From assembly GCA_947172415.1 (NCBI GenBank), contig OX359190.1, positions 8,246,001 through 8,310,000 on the forward strand: a stretch of 64,000 bases of DNA. Direction: 5' to 3'. Positions 27,401 through 39,500 of the stretch are shown piece after piece. Under the pieces are notes generated by a model. The model made no database searches and was not told where the DNA came from. It saw only the letters and a program-made list of their open reading frames with translations. The stretch comes from Chondrosia reniformis (lineage: Eukaryota > Porifera > Demospongiae > Chondrillida > Chondrillidae). Position numbers and translations under genes: made by a program. Within the stretch, counting starts at the first letter, position 1. Each line of letters opens with the position of its first letter.

Positions 27401-30400
27401 AAATTGCAGCACTTATTGCAGCACATGTTTGAAGTTTAGACTTTAAATTGAGGTGGTTTACAGAGCCAATTTAACTGTGGAACACCTATCACTACTAACG
27501 CATGCATATTATTTACTTGTGTTGTTGTTTACAGATGGCGACGTGAGACTATGATCCGGTCCCACACCAAGGCAGACGTGTGCTACACCACTCCGTGTGG
27601 GCGGAGACTGAGAGCTTACCAGGAGGTAACACGCTACCTTGAGACAAACAGCATCACAGATCTGACTGTTGATAACTTCAGCTTTAGTACTAAAATTAGA
27701 GTTGGACAATTTCTGGAGTCCCAAGAAGTTAGTGTTTCCTTGGAGCATGGTATCTCTTTTTGTTTTCTTATGCTAATTCTACTTTTCTAAATTTACTATA
27801 GTAAATATATATCATGTAGAAAACTCTTGTATCCACATCTAAAGCTCTCACTAGATTTAGTTCCCTTTAGACCTTTACTCTAAAGTAGATATAGCATGTT
27901 GAAAATGGTGTTTTAGCTTGTTCATGATCCTCCGTCAATCATAATTATGTGCAGAATTGAATTTTGAATTTGGCTTTATAAAGTGTTTTTATACATTACT
28001 ACTAATTGCTGGCATGTACAGTATATACTGAACATACGTACGTACATATGTATATGTTCCAAGTATATCACCTCCAAACAAGCTGTTGCACAATTACCCT
28101 GCATATATATATGTATACCTATGACATACTTTACATATAAATACATACATTGTACAGGATGGCAATAGTTGGAGAATACTATCAGAGGACGAGATTGCAA
28201 CTAAGAATTTAACAGTGGATAAGCGACTCCTGGGATGTAGGAAGAAGCACGGGGCAGATGAAGTAAAGAACACTGAAGGCTCTCACTCAAACAGGAGCTC
28301 CACCAGTCAAGTGACGAGTCCCTCCTCTAGTACTCCTCATTACCCCAAGGAGAGTACACCAACCCCCAGTGGACAGGTTAGATACGTACATATCATATTT
28401 CCTCGATTAAATGCTGCGGTGTTTATTTTTTTCATGCTAATTCGTGGTATGGTATCTATTTGAAGGCAGCGTTTATTAATCTCAGATTGTATCGATTTCT
28501 CAGCAGCAGACATCGAGTGTGCATCACGAACCATACGAGCTTGGGCACAAGGTCTCTAGGCAGCCTTTGTTCAACTGTTGTTCGACAGTGTAAGGAAAAT
28601 CCGAGGTGGTCAATTAAAGTGTGACGTCTATTTGAGGGTGGTGTTTAATCAAGGAAATAGGTAGTAACTGAGATCTTAACTGGCAAGTCTAATTAATAAT
28701 TTAGGAGGACCAGGAGATTACGTAATTCATTTTGACATTCCTGAGGATCTAATTGGAATTTACAGAAAATATTGTATCTAGATATTTATAGGTCCTATTC
28801 AGACCAAACCCTTCAAGAGTTAGAGTACCAGGTTTGGGTACATGTGATGTCACACACCATTTTCAAATATTTTAACATAAAGATCGAAATAAACAATCTA
28901 TAGCTATTACTCCATTCAGTGCTGTAGAGATACAAGTGATTAATCAATTTGTATCTGTATCCGCCCACTTTTCACAGTCCAATGAGGTAGTACAGGTAGT
29001 ACCTGCACAAGACTCATTTGCAGAGGAAATTGACAGCCCAGCCTCGATCTGTTCACTCAGGCTTGATAAACCTCATGGTATAGCAGCTTTGGAGTCCTCA
29101 GAAAATCAAGAAAAATCACTTATCAATGACACCCTTGAGTCAGTAACTCTATCTCAAGCATCTCCCATGTCAGAAGAGATAAACCCTCGGACCACACCTC
29201 CTAGCATATCTCCTACTGAAGATGGAGTTACTGCAAATGATGTCATTGTATACCCAAGGAAGAGAGGAAGAAAGAGAAAGAATGAAGCTCTCAGCCAACC
29301 GGTCCATTTGCCTAAGAAGAAGTTGAGTCAATCCAGCCAAATGATTCCGGGGATGAAGATGTTTAAAAGAAGAGGTCGTCCTCCAAAGATAGCTGGACAA
29401 TCTTACTCAATTCTTCAGCAGATGGTAAGATAACCATACAATATCTGTTAATTAATATATAGTTGTTAGATACATGACCAGGACGAGAAGATATTCATTG
29501 TAGTGACAGTCTTGGTTTTAGCAGTAATATAATTATATTCATAGTTGTTAGACACATGATAATCACATGACCAGAAGATATTCATTGTAGTGACAGTCTT
29601 CAGCAGTGATTGTAGTATAATGCAATGGATTGTAGTTGCAGGGTAATCCTGAGTGTATGATTGAGAATGATTATTTGTGGTTTGATAATTTCTTTGATTA
29701 TTCATGTACATACCTATCCCAGCTCTCCTGTGGTTGATGGTGGCCCAGTGACCAATTGGTTTAGATGACTCCTCCCACCGGAAATGGGCTGGGTCTCCGA
29801 TTATCAGTTTGTTCTGATAAGTGAAATCACTGTGAATGGTGACTGGTGTTACTATAAGAGTGCAAACCTGGACGAACTAAATACTGTGGTGATGTTAGCT
29901 CAGTTGCAGAGCACTGGTGGTCATAACTAGTTGTCCTACTTCTTTAGTGTTTGATGTTTAAGAATAATCACTTTCTGGTTTGATTATAACTTGATAATGA
30001 CTTGCTTAGCTGGCCAGATAGTTAAGCCATATGTTGATTGGATAGGCAATAATAGTTTGTGTGTGCTATTCAGGAGAATGACGTCACTGTCGGCCTCTAT
30101 TGTTGCTCTGACTACTCCCACAACCACAAACCTCCCAGATGTAGCATGAATCATACATCTCTTTCCTTTGCACACACACATGTAGGCTCCCAAAGGCGAA
30201 GGGCCGTACAAGATGAACTACGTATTTACCTCAGATCAGCCTTCCACCTCTGCAAGTGTGTCCATGGATACCAGTAGCTTTGGTAAATCTGGGGGAGGAC
30301 AGTCCACAGGGAAATTTACTTCTGAAAAACTAAAAAAACTTGGAAAACCTCGACTACTTAACATTTCTGAGGAGGTCAGTAGTTTAATTGATACCTTTAT

Positions 30401-33400
30401 GGGATACACTAGTATAGAGAATTTTAGGATTAGTAGATGGTATAACTCTTGTCATACACAGGCCAAAAAGAAGGAAGCCTTAAAGAGGAGAGCAGAAAAG
30501 GCCAAAAGAAGGGCAGAGAAACTAGCTCAAGATAAAGCCTTCAAGAAAATGCAAAAGGAGGTCTGTCTAGTGTTTTATGTGTCACTATGGATTATTGTGG
30601 TGTATATGTACACAAAGAGAACTACGTAGGTGGACACCAGTGTTGACATAATGCACCCCATGTTTCTCAAAGTATTTAAAGTATGTCATAATGTAATATG
30701 TCTGGTAACCTGTTCAATGCAGCCAGATATAGGGTCCTGAGGGTAACTGGAATTAGGCATTATCCACATTTTACTTTGATTAGTGGTTTCCATGGAGATG
30801 ATCATGTGGTTGAGAGGGGAGGGGCATGGTTTACCAAAACAATATGTTATTATTATATGCCTTACCCTGATGTAACTATTTAAAGGAGCAATATGAGGTG
30901 GAGAGACAGAAAAGACAGAAGCTAAGTCATGCTACTAGGCAAAGAGAGAAGGAGGAGTTGGAGTATCGAAAATCCCGTGTCCAAAAGTATCAAGAGCAGG
31001 AAGCAAGGAAGAAACAAGTGGAACACTCCTATCACCTGATAGAGAGGAATAAGGCACATCGCCTTGACGACAGAGTTAGGATGGTAAATTACTCCTTTCT
31101 GTAATGCCTACATACGTATGTAGGTACATATAGCATTAGAGCACTTATGAATATCACTTTTACGTACATACGTATGTACATATGTACATTGCGCCATTAA
31201 CCTTTATTGGAGGCACTTAATTAATGATAATACAATAATCTTCTCTTCATGGTCACCTGAGAAATGCAGTTACCTATATACTATGTACGTATATGTGTAT
31301 GCAGCCATTGCCCAAACTTTATAATGTAATTTATGTAACTTTAAGATTGTTCTCAAAAGATTCCTATGCTTAAAAGCAGACTTACGTATGTACGTACATT
31401 TAAGGGTAACTCTTGGCACAGGTTGAAATCCCTATCATCTATTTAGTAGTTTTGTTGGCTCACATATTTGTTTAGCATATACTATGCTTGTATACAATTA
31501 AGGTTTAAGAGGAAAACATTTTCATACTAAAGATGGATCAAACTTTGCAATTTATTATTATTGTCTCACCTTATATGGAAATAATCTTCTATAACACCTA
31601 TAATTTTAGACTCTCTTCTTTATGGTTGCTATAGAAACATCAACACAAGGAATTTGAAATCCAATACCAACTGAAAAAGCCAATAGAAGATTTAGCAGTA
31701 AAGGGAGTGCCTCCTCTACCTGACCTGACCCCATTGCCAACTGTCTGTCTCACGGCAACAGCCTTTGCCCAGGCTCAGGTCATATATGAGTTTATGAATG
31801 CCTTTGCAACATTTCTAGAGATAGGTAGGTCCATCCATATACGTATACTTACATACTTAGACACTCAGTGCTGTATGATATATAGTAGTATGTACATATG
31901 TTCTTGTTTCAATAGTATTTCATTGAGAGCAATTAATGTTCAATAAAAGCAGTTTGTATCTTCAGTTTAGATTCCACAATAAATACGTATATTGCAATTA
32001 CTGTACAAGTGATTCCCTATATATTCCTCTTGTTAATTTGCCCTTTCTTTACCCCTGTAGATAACGTCCCCATTTTCCCTCAGCTCTGTGCCTCTTTTCA
32101 TGGTAAAGTTGGAAATGAGAAAAATACATTATTTAACCAAGTATTTGTCACCTTTGTCAAAGCTCTTGTTCTCGATTGTGGCAGCAAGGTAATTCTCTCA
32201 ATGATTTCCTGTTTTTCTGTAAATTTAGTAAGTATGCCTTAAAAAGAGCTTTGTACGTACGTACATACGTAGTATAGTGTATGCTAACCAATTCTCATGA
32301 TGTAACGCACTACTTTATTATTTTTGATTCTTTTTACTTCACTATTTACAATAGAATCTCGTTATAGCGAAATCACTTATAGTAAATGTCTCAGTATATT
32401 GAAGTACTTTGCTAGCCCCAGCAAAAGTTGTATACTAAATTATACATTCAATATAGTGAATATTCGGTCAAATATTCAACTGTTTTTGGTCCCCTCTGAG
32501 CTTCACTATAATGAGATTCCATTGTATGTTTTTTCAAATTCAAAATTTTATCCTTCATGTTCTCATGCTGAATGTATTCTTATCTCTCTTAAAGTTGTCT
32601 GTGTTGAATGGAAGTTGGTCAATTAAAGAGGTTGAAATCACTCCAGCCACTGTGTCTGAAGTGTTTAGATTGTTAATGATTAATAATCAGAATCTACCTC
32701 CTGAAATTGATGATATTGTGCAATACTTGGATCACGTTTCTTTGAATGTCATGGAGCCATCAAAAAAGACAGCCATTTTGTGTTTCATTATTGATGAATT
32801 GCTATCCTCTCCCTCACTTATCAGGTATGCCGTACGTATGTAACATAATACCTATTCCTATGGAATGTCTGTAGATCATAATATTATGTGAAATGAGTGA
32901 GTTTAATGTACTAAAGTCTCAATTCAAATCATACTATATCAAATTGTATAAATAGCTGCTGCATTGTATGTATGTATGTAAATATAATGTATTAAAAATA
33001 GAGACCTGATCCAGCTGTAGGTACGTACGTAAGTTAAATTACCTGTTTCTCTTCTCCTCTTTTCTATAGGGAAATAGATAATAGAATGGAACAGATTTCC
33101 AATTTGCGAAGAGAAAAATGGAAGGTGAATTTGAAGCTAAAGCGGTTCCGTACTGTGTTCAATCGTGAGCACATCACTGCCGAGGAGGTAGCTGCCCTCT
33201 CCAAGCCACCCCCTTACAAAGGACGAGGGAGACCACCCAAACGACCACAGGTGGTCCGAGAGATGGCAGAAGCAGACAGCAGTGAAGATGATGAAGAAGA
33301 AATGGAAGGAGAGGACTCAGTGATTGCTGAAGATGATGAAGACGTGTCTCCAGTAGCTAGTGACGAAGATATTCCACTTACAAGAGATATTCTTGAAGGA

Positions 33401-33520
33401 AGAATAAAGAAGATGAAAAAGGTAACAAGTTTTAATGATCCTTAAAGGAACCAAAGCCTGTAATGTTTTGGACTATTTTGACGTTTGTGTTTTTGTGGTT
33501 TGCTTTGATTATGGAATATT

Positions 33521-33557
<37 letters not shown>

Positions 33558-36500
33558 TTATTATAATATTGATATTTTTACACTTCAGAAACAAACAAGA
33601 ATACGTGGCTTGATATATTCCTTATCACGAAAGATGAGGGCATTCTCCTTTGGCTGTGATCGGTTCACTAGGGACTACTGGAATCTACCCACTCTAGGTG
33701 GAATGTATGTTGAAGGAGTCAATGCTTATCCCAATTCAGTTCATCCATGGCAGCCACTTAATCAGATGGGCGTGTTTGCTAACAAGACTACCTCCACTGA
33801 AGTAGACCCTCCTTCTAATGTGACACCACCCACTACTGTCGAGTCTTCACAATCTGATGAAGTTGGGCCTATTACAGAAATACAGAGTTCTGAAGTGCCT
33901 GACCTCAATGCTATAAATAGTAGTTCCTATGACTCAACAAACCAATCAAGTTCTTTATTATCCAGACGGGTTTCAGCCAATCTAACTCTCTCAATTCCTC
34001 AATGCATCTCCTCTTTCAAGGATGAATCTAACAAAACTGGTCGCTCTGCAAAGCCTCTCTCTCCGACTAGTACATCAGTTACCATAACAATAAAATCACC
34101 ATCTGGTATAGATACTGTATCAGGTACAATGGAGATGGTCCCAGTAGAAACAGTCACACATGACCTTGCTCAAGATGACGAGGCAAGGACATCAGAGAAA
34201 GATACAAAACCACATTTTACATCATCTGGGAAGGCAGACAACTCTCTGGAACAACAAAGAGATGTCAGAAGAAGGAGCCCACAAGTGTCTAAAGACAAAG
34301 AAAAGGCTCAGTCTTCAGGAGGAGAAAGAGCAGAGATGGAACAAGAGACAGAGAGTATTCCTTGCGGTGAAGAGGACCCTTATAAAAGCAATCTACCTGT
34401 GGACAAGCAATCTGATATTTGGTTCAGCATAGCACCTCGAGATCCCTGCAACATTCCCTGCAACCTTCAGCGACTGATTGAAAAGTGTAGCACTCAAGAT
34501 GAGAAGCAGATGGTCAAAAAAACTGAAAAAGTATCTGTCAAGCAGAGTAAGGCTGTGACCACTGAGGAGGTGGGGACACTCTCCTCTTCCAAAGTCTCTG
34601 CAGCTCCAAATGCCATTGTACTGGGTGATCAGACAGTTGCCTTACCCAGGGAGGAAGATGGTAAGAGAATGTTTGCTGTATGTATGTACCTATTTGAGGT
34701 ACCTGGTTCTTTGAGAAGTTGTATCTATTACCTGAAGCATGTACTGTTTTTAGAGGTTCAAACACATATAATAATTATGTGTATGCATATGTACGTATTT
34801 ACAAATGGTGGTGTTCGGTAAACTTAGTTGTAACTAAGCTTTTCTATCGTTCTTTATACTTTTGAGGATACTTAAGCATTCAGAATCATATTTATAGAAT
34901 TAGATTTAGAATGGAGACATTCCTAAATTACTATAGCAACCTTGTTTTAAGGTTTTACTGTTGATTTGATTATTTTTAGATAGTTTCTGTGTCTTTCTTC
35001 TATACTGTTCTTCTGTGTAGGAGGGTCTGCCAACCAGTATTCCTACATGTACGTGCAGACACAGTCGGGAGAGGCACAACTGTGCTTAGTGGAGAACTCT
35101 GTCATGCCCTACCTTCAGAGCATGACCCTACAGATTGAGGTTCCCCCTGTGGTCACCATGGCAAATGAGATGGAGGCAAGCCATTTCTGCATTCCCATTT
35201 CAGTTGAGGCTGGATCCTGGAAGGCGTTCAATCAAAACTTTCAAAATTTGATTGCTGAAATTGACAAAAGAAAGATAGAGCCAACCAGGAAGCTACTAGA
35301 GAAAGTTGATTCAAGTAAGATTATTTCGGTGAACTTTCAGGTTTACAATTGTGTTGTGTATGACCTACGTATGTACTGTATGTAAATACTTTAAAATCTG
35401 ACCTCTTTACGTAATCTGACCCATGTTTATATGCAAGTATGTACAGTACATATATATTAATACATATGTAGATGTGAAGGATGGGTGGTTTTATGTTCAG
35501 AAAGGATCTGATGCAGAGAATCTGCTCAAGAGCTTGTGTCCCAGGTAAGGTGGGTGTGTCCCAGGTAAGGTGGGGGTGTGTCCCAGGTAAGGTGGGGTGT
35601 GTCCCAGGTAAGGTGGGGTGTGTCCCAGGTAAGGTGGGGTGTGTCCCAGGTAAGGTGGGGTGTGTCCCAGGTAAGGTGGGGTGTGTCCCAGGTAAGGTGG
35701 GGTGTGTCCCAGGTGAGGTGGGGTGTGTCCCAGGTAAGGTGGGGGTGTGTCCCAGGTAAGGTGGGGTGTGTCCCAGGTAAGGTTGGGGTGTGTCCCAGGT
35801 AAGGTGGGGTGTGTCCCAGGTAAGGTGGGGGTGTGTCCCAGGTAAGGTGGGGTGTTGGTTTAGAATTGTAAATGCTTTATTTGAGTGTTCCTTTGTTCAT
35901 GTACCTATTCAGAGGCTACAGAGAAAAGTCATTTTCAAAGGTACTGATTAAGGCCAAAGACACCATCACTGATCCAAATAGAGACAATGGGATATCTTCA
36001 CTTTATGGTTGGTGTATATATGTATATATCACGTTACCAGGGCAACCGTGTGATATCTGGGGTGTATATAGCATAGAGTGTAGTAGAAAGAGAGTATCAT
36101 TGAACTCCAAAGCTGCTGCCATTTTTTGTTATTCTGTGGATGTTTAGTTAATTACATTCATGATGTTACGTATATGAATGTACTACTGTGTATAGGGAAT
36201 TGAATGTGAGAGTAATGGATTGCAGTTTATCCAAATTATGAGTATACATACGTAATTTAAACATTGTGATTAAAAGACTGTGAAATGAGATGGTGGGTGT
36301 ACAGACTGGTACGTACGTATATGGAATTACTAGATGTCAAATCAGTGCATGTCAAAAGATCAGGAAAAACTTGCAATCTCAGACATATACATTTAATTCC
36401 AGATATACGGCATTTGATATTATAGTATAGAGCTATACCTAGTATAGCTCAAATAGTTCAGTTCCTGTGTACATATACGTACATATATACATAACTGTAT

Positions 36501-39500
36501 TATCCCTTTCCCTTGTGAGTAGGATATCTATATTTCTTACCAGCAGTTGACTCTATAGTTGTTTGTTATCGTATACATGTAGATACTGCCCTTGAAGTTG
36601 CCAAGGACTACCATCCTGATGACATAGATATTGAAGTCAGGGCAACGGAAGTCCACAATGAGTCATTTTTAGAAGAAGAAAAGGCCTTTTGTTTGACCGT
36701 GTTTAAGGAAATTGTTGGCATGAAAGATCGTCTTTTTATAGCAAACTTAAATGATAAGGTATGTATTTCATTGTAACTCTATAGAGGATCTTCCTTTACA
36801 TTTCACTGTATATACAATATGCAATACGATGCATAAAGGGAGTGCCTCAAAGCAGACTTGATTTTAAACTATTGCTTTTTATTAAGAGTTGACTTGACTA
36901 TGTGTTTCCAATATGGTACTGCAGTACCGCAGTCTATGATGGAGAAGGGGGGTTCACATTTGAGAGGTGGTTTCTATTGAATTTAATAGCCTTAGCTTGG
37001 CTATACATGCTGTGATAATGTAGTGGTTATTCATTCATTCGTTTTACTCCTTGTGTGATGTTACAGAACCTTTCTGAAGATGAATTAGCAGCAGATGCTG
37101 TTATGACACAGTTAGAAGGTAAGTAAATGAATTAAATGATAGGGATTTCTTCTAACTGCTTCAAACTTATCTTTGAGATGGTTCATCTATGGTCGTTTGA
37201 GCATCTAGAGATACAGTTTATTTTCTGGAGAGTCGAAATGTCTCACTCTCCAGAAAACGGTATCTCTAAATGCTCTAAAGACCAAAGATGAACCATCTCA
37301 AGGATAATGGATGAAATTTTCTTTTTCTGTCGAGCTCTGTTCTGTATCTTTTGAGAGGTTGCATAAGTCACTTGCTTACTTTACAGTATTTTGTACATAC
37401 CTAATTAGGTATGCTGCTGAGTAATGAGGAGGCCTTGAATCTGATTGGTCAATATCTGCTAATGATTGAAAGTATTGTAGATCCAAACAACATGAATCCG
37501 CCTTTCTCATCAGATGTAGACTTTGAAGGGGAGCAGGAACTAGGTTAGTAAATGTTTTATAATTGATTATCCAAAAACTGGAGTCCTTGTACATATGTGT
37601 GTATGCTGTATTTCCTCTTTCAAGGAACAGATTATCACCACGACATAACACATATAAACCTGACTTACAAAAGATCAAGAAGACAAAGATTCCCAGGGTC
37701 ATTAATTAAGGGTGTAATTCCCAGAAACAGCTGTCTGGACTCTTATATCCTCTTCCAAAGCTCTCACTAGGTTTAGTTCTCTATAGACCTTTATCTTAAG
37801 TAGATATATGTACGTAGCATAAAAAATCTAATATACCATTTTCCTACATGCTGTACCTATTCTGTAAAAGAGCCTATAGGGGAAATAAACCTGGAGAGAG
37901 CTTTGGATGAAGATACAGGAGTCTTTCTTTTCTGTTTTCTTTTCTTCTCTTCCTTCTTCTGCATGTAAGAAAAATGGTATGTTAGATTTTTCGTACGAAA
38001 TGCCTCAAAAGTAAAGAAAGCATTGTCAATGGCAACTATAGAGGGTTTTGTTTAGCAAATATCACAAGTAATTACAAATAGTAAATTTTAAAAGGGTAAC
38101 CTGGCTAATTTAATGTCTTTGTTTGCTTTTATGGTGTCTTCAATTCACCTCCCTATAAGAACTCTGATAGCATTGCCATTCCTGAGAATGTCATGTATTT
38201 CTCTCTCCATTTCGTTGTGTAGCCATAGACAGCAGTGTTCCAAGCAACTCACTCTGTCTTTGGAGGGAAGCAATCTCCAAGGCCACCTCGGCATCTCAAC
38301 TTGCAATGTGTATGGTCAGACTGGAACAGTGCATTGCGTGGGAGAAGTCCCTAGTCAAAGTGGTAAGGGTCGATCTGACTGTAATGATGCTTTTGTATTG
38401 GCAGGCATTTCTTCTAACTGCATCAAAGTTATCTTTGAGGTGGTTCATCTCTAGTCTTATGAGCATCTAGAAATGCAGTTTGTTTCTTGAGAATCGGATG
38501 TTGCGACCCTGGGGGTATAATATACGTATTAAAAGTACTCATTTGAATAAAGGGAGTTACGTAATTGCACTGAGCCGTGCAAAGGCTATCATGATAAGCA
38601 AATAATCACTGGAAACGTGTTACACCAACCAGCCAAGTGACCGAAGTCTAATCTTGGCTGGATACTCTTTTATTTGTTTACTTACACATGATGTATGTGT
38701 TTACATTTTCCTGTATTTCCACACGTTTTATCTGTGTAGTTCTGCACCGTGTGTCACAAGGCGGACAATGAGTCTCTACTACTGCTGTGTGATGGCTGCG
38801 ACAGGGGAACACATACCTACTGCTGCAAACCGAGGCTGGCTGCCATACCAGTCGGAGATTGGTTCTGTTCCTTCTGCGTCTCTGCAGTGAGTGAAGATGA
38901 AATGTTATTGGCTGATTAGATATTATCCAATAGTGCCCCTCAGATGTGATGTCCTTAGGTTAACGTTCATCTCAGGTTACTTGAGTGTGTAGAACAACAG
39001 TAATATAATTAATATGTACAGTTATTCTAAGCTACATTCAAGGAATGACTTCCTTAATTGTACTACGTATATAAACTCATCCTTTTCTACACATTCTAAT
39101 CTTGTCAACTTTTTTCATTGCATACAATCTAAAGGCTGCCCCTTCTTCAGAAAGCTTAATACTTAGCATTTGGATATACGTATTTTATACTGATGATTTA
39201 ATTTCCATTTTGAAACAAGTATTCGAGTTAAAAAGTCGGATGCCGGCCCTTGCTCCCAAATTGCTTGGCAACTTTGTTGGACATTCAGTCTTATTCTTAA
39301 CGATTCTGAATGCTAAGTGTCTTCAAAATTATAATAGACGATAGGAAAGCTTAGTTATTTGAAGTTTCCCGAATGCCACCAGTTGCAAAATTGATGTATT
39401 GACATATTAATTAAGTATGAACATGTATAATAAACGTACATATATGTATCATTGCATAACATGAAGCCATGTAACCAAATCACATAAGGAAACAGTATAG

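Noticed and set aside
31707..32626. Separate short plus-strand ORFs
   Set aside because: Their coding parts are absorbed in BAZ2 exons; the remainders run into introns and the 32347 MITE.
35481..35802. GVSQVRW / CVPGKVG repeat proteins
   Set aside because: Out-of-frame translations of the splice-donor array. The true BAZ2 frame leaves the exon at 35544 and would stop at once inside the array.
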